From Eustoma russellianum (taxonomy: Eukaryota; Streptophyta; Magnoliopsida; Gentianales; Gentianaceae): DNA of 64,000 nucleotides. The notes beneath the pieces were generated by a model. It saw only the letters and a list, made by a program, of their open reading frames with translations. It did no database searches and was not told where the DNA came from. Numbering within the stretch: position 1 is the stretch's first letter; every line of letters begins with the position of its first letter. This document shows positions 57,402 to 64,000 of the stretch, piece after piece. Made by a program: the position numbers and the translations under genes. The stretch is taken from contig AP025071.1 of NCBI GenBank assembly GCA_036186865.1, forward strand, positions 9,084,521 to 9,148,520, read 5' to 3'.

Positions 57402-57772
57402 GTGCAAAAGAAGCTGCAGATGAGAATAGAGGCACAAGGGAAGTACTTCCAAGCAATCTTAGAGAAACCACAGAAATGTCTTTCTGTGGATGTGAACAAT
57501 CCCGGACTTTTGAGGCAACCAAAGCCAAACTTTCTGAGTTCAATCTAGCTTTATCGAATTTTGTGGGAAATGTAAACTGTGATGAAAGAAACAGTAACAT
57601 CTCTCATGACCTCAGGCTACAAGACTTTGGTGAAAAAACATCTGAATCGAGTCACTTTAGTGTGGAGAAAGAAGCAACTGGCTTTGAGCTTAAGCTAGAC
57701 GGATCCTCCATGAACTTGGACTTGAATACTAGAAGTAGCTTTGACTTCATTGGCAATAGTGGTGCTGCATAG
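57402..57772 (+). pseudogene. MYB-CC exon 6 with frameshift
   Basis: Acceptor TTGCAACAG|GTGC. Begins VQKKLQMRIEAQGKYFQAIL, the second half of the coiled coil. A frameshift near 57511 moves the natural C-terminus (EATKAKLSEFNLALSNFVGN, ending FDFIGNSGAA) into another frame, which stops at 57772. The unshifted frame stops early near 57548. Confidence 0.87.
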
Positions 57773-57814
57773 CATATGATATCACCATAGAGGTTCTTAT
57801 ATTTTGTTCTATAG

Positions 57815-57925
57815 GGTCAGATCGCTTCGAAATCTGATGTACGTTGTTTTCCTCCACACTTTATGCAAGAGGCTGTTTCCGCATCTCGAACCCGTGACCT
57901 CAAAGTCACAAAACATCAATTTTTG
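57815..57925 (-). mobile_element. Truncated Au SINE downstream of MYB-CC
   Basis: Minus strand. TCACGGGTTCGAGATGCGG then AAACAGCCTCTTGCATAAA, and a diverged GTACATCAGATT. It matches the middle of the Au consensus and of the copy at 56281-56465. Both ends are eroded. Confidence 0.8.
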
Positions 57926-59028
57926 ATATCATGCCTTAATTCTGAGACCACGTTTTTTCCCCCTCACACTGTTGAATTTGATAGATGGATTAGCTCTTTG
58001 ACTCATAACTAGAAGTGGCAGATCCAATCTCAACTGTTTACTTCATTGATCACATGTAGTCCTGGAAAAAGCTATGGTGTTAAAATGGTAGAATAAGCGA
58101 AAAGTGGCAAGTTTCTATTGCAAGAATGTTTCCAAAAATGTTATTAGGATTACATATAGTTTTGTTTAGAATTTCTCCATGCACATGTTATTTACTTGAT
58201 TTATTTTCACCTGAATTTAACAGGCTAATCTGTTCTGTTCTTCTGTCCCTAGCCTTGTTATGTAGAGGTCATGCATCAAATATTTTCTTGAAATGAAATT
58301 TCATTTTTGGTTATAAGGAATTCACAAGGTTATCTGTAGCATGCTAAAGTTTGTTGTCAACAAATGATAAAAAAAAAAAAAATTTAAGCACATCATGCAA
58401 AACAAATGTCATTTTTTTAAAGCAAATATAAATTACTGCTGTTGTTTTCATCTATTAGCACTGCATGCCGTTCCCAAATAATATATTCGCTTATTTTATT
58501 TGTTTTTATTGTTAAATCTTAAACGTTAATCAAGTCATAAACAATTGAAAAAACGTTACACTGAGGAGAAGTTTTATAACACCCAAAAGTATGACTTTAG
58601 AGGTGAAACATGCGTAATTTAGATGGCAAAAGTTTCACTTCAGTAAACAAATGTGATGAACAGAAAATAATTGAGGTGAAGTAAATTTACATTCTTACAT
58701 AGGTGTTCTAAGTGAAATATGGATGAGAAAAATAAAGTTCTTCGAACATAGTTTCAAAAACAAAATATATATACACAGAGAAACGTTTTTTCTTTTTCTC
58801 AACAGAATCATAAACAAAATTTATTAAATATAGTTTATGAAACGTAGAACAAAAATTCTCAACAAAAATGAAAACTCTATTATAACATATAGTTTATCAA
58901 ACATAGAATAAAAGTTCAAAAACAAAGTGTATATACAGACAAAGGATTTGTGTACTAAATTACTCTTTTCTAGATCTACTACTATTCATATCTAAAATGA
59001 TGGAGAAACCAAGGTAGTAAATAGAACA
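57926..59028. other. Intergenic, AT-rich
   Basis: No gene or element is supported. There are loose repeats of 'aacatagtttcaaaaacaaa/aacatagaataaaag' around 58745-58930. Confidence 0.5.
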
Positions 59029-59029
59029 T

Positions 59030-59800
59030 TGTTTCAATTACTTATAGTAGTAATTCAAAGAAACTTAAAGAATTGGGAGGTTTGTTGCAATTCTTTGAGT
59101 TTTCATATAATAGAAGTGTACATGGTGCTACTTTTTATTCACCCTTTAAGGTTGTATATGACTCTAGTTAATCATTTGACTCTTATTGATATTGTTTCAT
59201 TGCCTACCAATGAGCATTCTAGAATTGATGGGAAGTCTAAAGCTAAACGCTTCATGAAAAGTAAGACTTCAGATGCTACAAAGAAGTATGAGAAGCAAGT
59301 CAACGAAAGAAGTAAGCGTGTGGTGTTGCAACCTGTGGCTTGGTATGGTTATACTTGTGAAAAGATCGGTTTCCGAACAAAAGGAACTCCGAATTGCAAC
59401 CAAGAAGGAATGAACCATTCAAAGTTCTATCAAGGGCTCAATGACAAGGCCTATGTGTTAGACCTTCCAGTATGTATAATTCCTCTGATTCTTTTAATGT
59501 TGTTGATTTTTCTCAATTCAATGTAGATTTGAGAGAGAATCTTTTTAAAAAGCTGATTTTTCTCAATCCAATGTAGATTTGAGAGAGAATCTTTTTAAAA
59601 AGGAGGGGAACGATATACTATTATGCACGCATGATGCTAACTGAATGGATGTTGAGTCAAATTCATCTAAAAATGATCGTCTTGAGCACGTTGAGGACGA
59701 TGAAGAAGCATCGAAAGACATTTATTTTGATGGTACAATCAAGCGTGCAAGAGCTAAGAAGATTCACGTTTCAATAAGGCTGAAGCAAAATTCAAACTGA
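59030..59800 (+). pseudogene. pol: Degraded Ty3/gypsy integrase C-terminal remnant
   Basis: Several plus frames together read ELGGLLQFFEFSYNRSVHGA, PTNEHSRIDGKSKAK, KRVVLQPVAWYG (where PGDWVW is usual), GLNDKAYVLDLP and SQFNVDLRENLFKK. Near 59735 GTIKRARAKK resembles the GPITRARAKK end of related polyproteins. The order is that of the integrase C-terminus of plant gypsy elements. Frameshifts, stops and a 50-bp tandem duplication (59502-59551 and 59552-59601) show long decay. Confidence 0.75.
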
Positions 59801-60904
59801 AACGGACCGAACCCTTACAAGATGTTGAAGGCTCATGTTCATGTTAGATTAACTTTATAGGAGTCCGATAAGAGAATGGGAGGTAGGTGGCTGGACAAAT
59901 TGTGCACATGCTCTATTGGATCATATTTCAAGTTTTTAGCTTACTTGAAGAATTTGGGCTTTGAATATTCTTACTTTGTACCCAATGTTCATGTAAACTT
60001 AGTCTAAATATTTTGGGTATGTTTTTAAGATATTAGGCGTTTTATATTAGATCGGAGGCTTTAAGTTCTGTCCAAGTTGTTTTGTTGAAGTTGAACTAGA
60101 TTAGGTTTCTTGTTTCAAGCCATAGCTGTCAGCTTTATGCCTATTTAAGGTAGCTTGTGAACGTTTTGATTACGAAATTCTCACTTATCAAAGTCCGAAA
60201 AATCCATCACTTACTCATCAAACGTATAGCAATGTACTTTAGGGAGCTTGAATCATCAAATTCTCAACTTTGAATTCAAACATGAATTTGATCAAATATT
60301 GCTGATCCAGATTCATCCTTAGACGTATTTAAGAAATTTTTTTTAATGGTCTTCTAAGATTCTTGAATCAAAGAAAAATTAAGCAAATCAAATATTGCTC
60401 AACGTTGATCAAACAAGAGAACGAAAACGGTTCTTTAGATAGCTGAGTTCATCGAAAAACTTTAACAAAGTTCCTTGCTTCTAATTCCTGTTTGAAAGGC
60501 GTGTCTGCCATCGTGTGGTCTTACTTTCAAGTGATCTTGAATAGTACACTCTTTATTCGACATGCATCTCATTCTCAATTAAAATTCCGAGTAAGCCAAA
60601 AAGTAACGTCATTTGGAAAGGCATGGAGAAATATCTGCCAATGCAACAAGGTGTTTATACTAGATCTTTAATCATGTATCTCCAAAAAAAAAAAGAAAAA
60701 AAAAGAAGAATAAAAGCTTTGTTCTTGTGATTGATCCAACTCCTATTTATATTATCATATGAAGTGGGACAAGTATTTAAATATAATTCAATATAACAAT
60801 CTTTGACAAGTGGCGAATCAAAAACATATTAGATCTTAATGCATCTTTAGATATAACAATGGTCTTTATTACGCTTGAAATGGGAATCCGTTGTGTGCAG
60901 ATGA
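59801..60904. other. Non-coding; possible eroded gypsy LTR and 3' flank of the reductase gene
   Basis: No ORF is recognised. A GCCTATTTAAGG box near 60139 could be the TATA region of an LTR belonging to the gypsy remnant, but no LTR ends or second copy are visible. Confidence 0.35.
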
Positions 60905-62069
60905 TTAAACGTAACGCTTGAGGTAAGCATCCATGCGGGTGTATTGAACTTCTGGATAAAGGTCTGAAGCCTCTTCTCCTGCTTCCCCAGTTTCGAAGTT
61001 GGTCAAACAGCCCTCGTAGAAGATGTGGTAATAACGAACAATTCCAACTTGACCAGCATACTCCATATCTGCATCACCCAAAAAAAAAAAAAAAAAGAAC
61101 CATAAGTAATCCTGAATGATGACTGATTTACTCTAAAAAACAATCGGCGTTGATAATTAGTAATCATTTTCTTGATAATTTGCTAAAAGAAAAAAAGGAC
61201 TTTTTCGAGTCTATTTTAAAAGAACACTAGCTTCCTAGTAATTTCCCGTTAGTTCATTGGTAACTATTAAAATTGTTAATGGTTATTTTATAAACCACCA
61301 AAACATACATATAAAGGGAAGTGTCATATATGCTGGTTTTGTTGCTTAACCCTATGTCCCATCTCTATATGTTTATTATTTGATATAACTCTCCCTGTTT
61401 CAAAAATATTATTTAATCTGATCAAACATCTAGTATGCAAAACTTTATTTGAAATCAACTTGTTAAAATATTTTACTCATTGTTCATTAGAATTTCGTCT
61501 TGAATAATACGACTTACTATTTTGACAAACTGTTGTATTAAATACTATAAACGTTTATTCTTAAGTGATATTTGAGCAAAACTGTGACAATATTTTTAAA
61601 ACGAATGAATTAATTTTGAATCACCATAAAGATTTTCCTAGGTGCGTAGGCTATAAATGCAGCCGTTCATGTTTCAAATTTAAATCCAAGGTCAACATAA
61701 TAAAAGAAAAAAAATCATCAAGTTCAAATTTTATGAATGAAGAGTTAGACTCCGTCCAGAATACGAAGAACTTAGAAATTAAGGTTTGAAATATTGATTC
61801 AGAAAGGCTGTTGCTTCTGTAGTTTAATGACGTTATACCTTTCATGGGAGCAAGGAAGTCTTCAGCTGAAATGCTACGTTTTTCAAGCTGTCTACCAAGA
61901 AGCTTCTCCCACTTGCCAACTAACTCCATCTGTGTAATAATATTATCTGGTGGCCTCAGATACAGTGTCTTGTTCAATGTCCTTGGATCATCAATGGCCT
62001 TGATTGTGTATGTTCCAACGTCGTCTTCGTCCAGGTACACCACTGCAACGTTTGATACCTTTAAATCAA
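60905..62069 (-). CDS. NAD(P)H-dependent reductase of the pinoresinol-lariciresinol / isoflavone reductase family, last two exons
   Basis: Minus strand, NmrA-like atypical short-chain dehydrogenase family acting on lignans, isoflavones or related phenylpropanoids in the cytosol. The penultimate exon (61839 to about 62069) encodes VVYLDEDDVGTYTIKAIDDP, LNKTLYLRPPDNI and SISAEDFLAPMK. Its donor is AAAG|GTATAA. A 770-bp intron (61069-61838) follows. The last exon (60905-61068, acceptor TGCAG) encodes DMEYAGQVGIVRYYHIFYEG and ends MDAYLKRYV-stop. The phases join in frame. This is about 130 of a usual 310 residues. The N-terminal NADPH motif and catalytic Lys are not in view, so either the gene continues past the window or it is a remnant. 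The motifs favour the PLR branch, but the substrate is unproven. Confidence 0.82.
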
Positions 62070-62084
62070 CTTGCAGGTAAAAAA

Positions 62085-64000
62085 TTACTATTAAGTTGTA
62101 TGTTTTGCACCAAATTTTATATGTTTTCTGTTAAAATATACAAGATAGTGACAAAGGGTGACAAGATATAGTAGAAGAAGATGGCCCAATCTGGACTCCA
62201 TCTCCAAAAGAGATTTTTCCTCTTAAGTAATCATACGAAGAATGTAGAAAGAAAAAGCACACTCTGCTTTCTCACAAGTTTATTTGGTATAGAAATCATA
62301 TTTCCTTGTTACATTCTTAATGATTATGCCATGGGTGAGACCATAATAAAACATTTGACATTATCTTATATAGTGTGATAAATAATGTGATAGAATTTGA
62401 AATAAAAGATCTATGCCCGTTGAAGATATCTCTTACTACTATTTTTGGAATTCGAATTTCCACATTTAACTTCTTTTGAGAGTTGTACCTATTGCGCTAC
62501 TATATCTCAAATGATCTTTCACGTTTTCCTTTGTTTTTTAAGCCCAAAAATGTAAGTGTACATTTTTTTTGTAAGTCATGTCACATATATGAAGAATCGC
62601 CACATAACGAGATGAAATGTTACAAAGATCGAACCAAGACTTTTCGTCTTGCGGTCTCAACCTTGACCACTTAGGTAAGGCCTCAGTGGCCTAATTGTAG
62701 ATTTTGATCACTAATAGAGTCAACAATAAATGAAATTTCAATGTTTAAATGAGAAGAAAAGAATTTAAAACTAGAAGTATTCTGATGTTCCTTTAGAAAA
62801 AAACCTATATATGGTGTGGGAAAAACTTACCCGAGGGGTGTTACCGTGTAGGTTTTGTTGAAAAAAAAAAAGAAGTAAAACTGCTTTAGAAAATGCTCTA
62901 AATGTATATAAAAACAATTAAAAGTTTTGATTGGATAAATGAGTTAAACTTGGATTGAATCAAAGGAGAATACACCTGATTTTGAGTTTACTGTCTGAGG
63001 CGATACTCTAAATAGTGAGTTCAGCGTCATAACGTGAACATTCGATTTAAAAATTCTAAGTTCAATCTCTGCGTTTGTTATGATTTTGAAGTTTCTGTTT
63101 TCTGACCAAATGCAGCATTGATTGTTCGGTAAAGAGATTTGCCGAATGTTCGGTCGTGAGTTCAATCTCAAGTGTTCAATTGCAACGTTCAAATTATTTG
63201 AATTGTGAGTTCGGTCAACTGCAGAACAATAGAATTTTTTGCTATCTTTTCATGAAAGGATGCATCTCGTAACACATCCTTTCAACTATAAACGGTCATA
63301 AACTACCGTTAGAAGATAAATTTTATAGAGAGGTGTCAAATTAAGTTCCTTCTTGTTAAAGTTAAAGTCTATAAATATAAGAATTTTATGATTGGAAGAC
63401 ATACTTTCTGAAAAGACTTTAGTGAAAACCCGCAAACTTTCTTCTTCTTCTTTCCTCTTCTTCGTGTGGTATTAAGTACTTCAATACACAAGTTCAATCT
63501 TCTTCTAGTAAAGGAAACCACAAAAAGAAACCGTTGAGAAGCATTTGTCGTGTAGTATATTTTGCTCATTGGTGGAGAAAAAATTGTTTATAAGGAAGGT
63601 GTATATTTTTTACTTCTCGACTTCTCTTCTTCGTTTTTATTTACTCTAATTTTTGTCACCATATCTTTGCCTAATTTTTCAATCTGAAAACCAATTTTGT
63701 CGATATGGTTAACCTCTGGCATATATATTCGTGACAAATGGCAATACGATAAAGATAGCATGTCTTTGAGATTCTTGAAATGGACACCTTTAGGTACCGT
63801 GGACATTCAATATCTGACCCTGGTTACCGTATTTTTGCCATGAGACAATAACGTGATCCAATTGAAAGAGTCAAAGAAGCTTATTGTCACATAACATATC
63901 TAATGAGAAAGAACTGAAGGATAACGAAAAAGCAGTAAGAAAACAAGTGGATGAAGACATTGCAAAGAAAAAGAGATTTCCGTGCATGATCCTTCTGACC
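62085..64000. other. Non-coding; no feature supported
   Basis: AT-rich. I searched the minus strand for upstream exons of the reductase (glycine-rich NADPH motif, FLPSEFG-like motif) and saw none. Small ORFs at 62181-62378, 62944-63192 and 63588-63806 match nothing I recognise. Confidence 0.45.

Larger units (their letters stand above)
40496..57772 (+). pseudogene. MYB-CC (GARP, PHR1-like) transcription factor gene, disrupted by nested retrotransposons
   Basis: Six coding exons encode a protein of the family that binds phosphate-starvation-type promoters through a GARP/MYB-like domain and dimerises through a coiled coil. Exon 1 holds MTRDPKPRLRWTSDL and, after the insertion, HERFVDAVTQLGGPD. 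Exon 2 has KATPKSVLRIMGLKGLTL then HHLKSHLQ. Exons 5-6 hold the MYB-CC coiled coil (QIEVHKTLQEQLE, then VQKKLQMRIEAQGKYFQAIL). A 14.7-kb copia element splits exon 1 with TSD TGATC. Further decay includes a GC donor after exon 2, GG where AG is expected before exon 3, and a frameshift in exon 6. It resembles Arabidopsis PHL-type genes, but I cannot name an ortholog. Confidence 0.9.

Overview
This window is nuclear DNA of a flowering plant, most likely a eudicot. The signs are spliced genes with GT-AG introns, Ty1/copia and Ty3/gypsy LTR retrotransposons primed by initiator tRNA-Met (TGGTATCAGAGC), a plant L1-type LINE, a TRIM element and tRNA-derived SINEs including the Au type. I cannot place the species. 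About 80% of the window is transposable elements. Only two host genes are visible, one destroyed and one cut by the window edge.

Layout. Positions 1-21553 are one deep nest of insertions. The outermost element is a minus-strand Tork/Tnt1-like copia element (15088-21553). Its RNase H domain is cut by a plus-strand Sirevirus-like element (E2, pol and 3' LTR at 10413-15087). E2 pol is cut by a minus-strand LTR (8985-10412). That LTR is cut by a plus-strand gag-only Sirevirus-like element (E1: 5' LTR 1-2598, gag 2654-4567, 3' LTR 4828-8984). The 3' LTR of E1 is cut by a 5'-truncated LINE (5196-7238). Separately, the outermost element is also cut between integrase and RT by a probable solo LTR (16719-18501) that holds a complete TRIM (17390-17797).

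Positions 22941-27727 are a complete, very young copia element with identical LTRs. Positions 27728-29723 are intergenic with two SINE-like elements. Positions 29729-38344 are a minus-strand gypsy element with a TSD; it lost most of gag-pol and carries about 2.5 kb of unassigned DNA.

Positions 40496-57772 are a MYB-CC (GARP/PHR1-like) transcription factor gene of six coding exons. Its first exon is split inside the DNA-binding domain by a copia element (40611-55335, TSD TGATC). That copia element is split inside integrase by a minus-strand Tekay/Del-like gypsy element (42706-52750, TSD CCTTC). The gypsy element has two intron-like GT-AG gaps inside its coding region. The MYB-CC gene also shows splice-site decay and a frameshift.

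Positions 57773-64000 hold an Au SINE fragment, a degraded gypsy integrase remnant (59030-59800) and the last two exons of a minus-strand reductase gene of the pinoresinol-lariciresinol/isoflavone reductase family (60905-62069).

The order of insertion can be read from the target-site duplications and from which element interrupts which. Most internal stop codons are at former Gln or Trp codons, as expected from C-to-T decay in methylated repeats.
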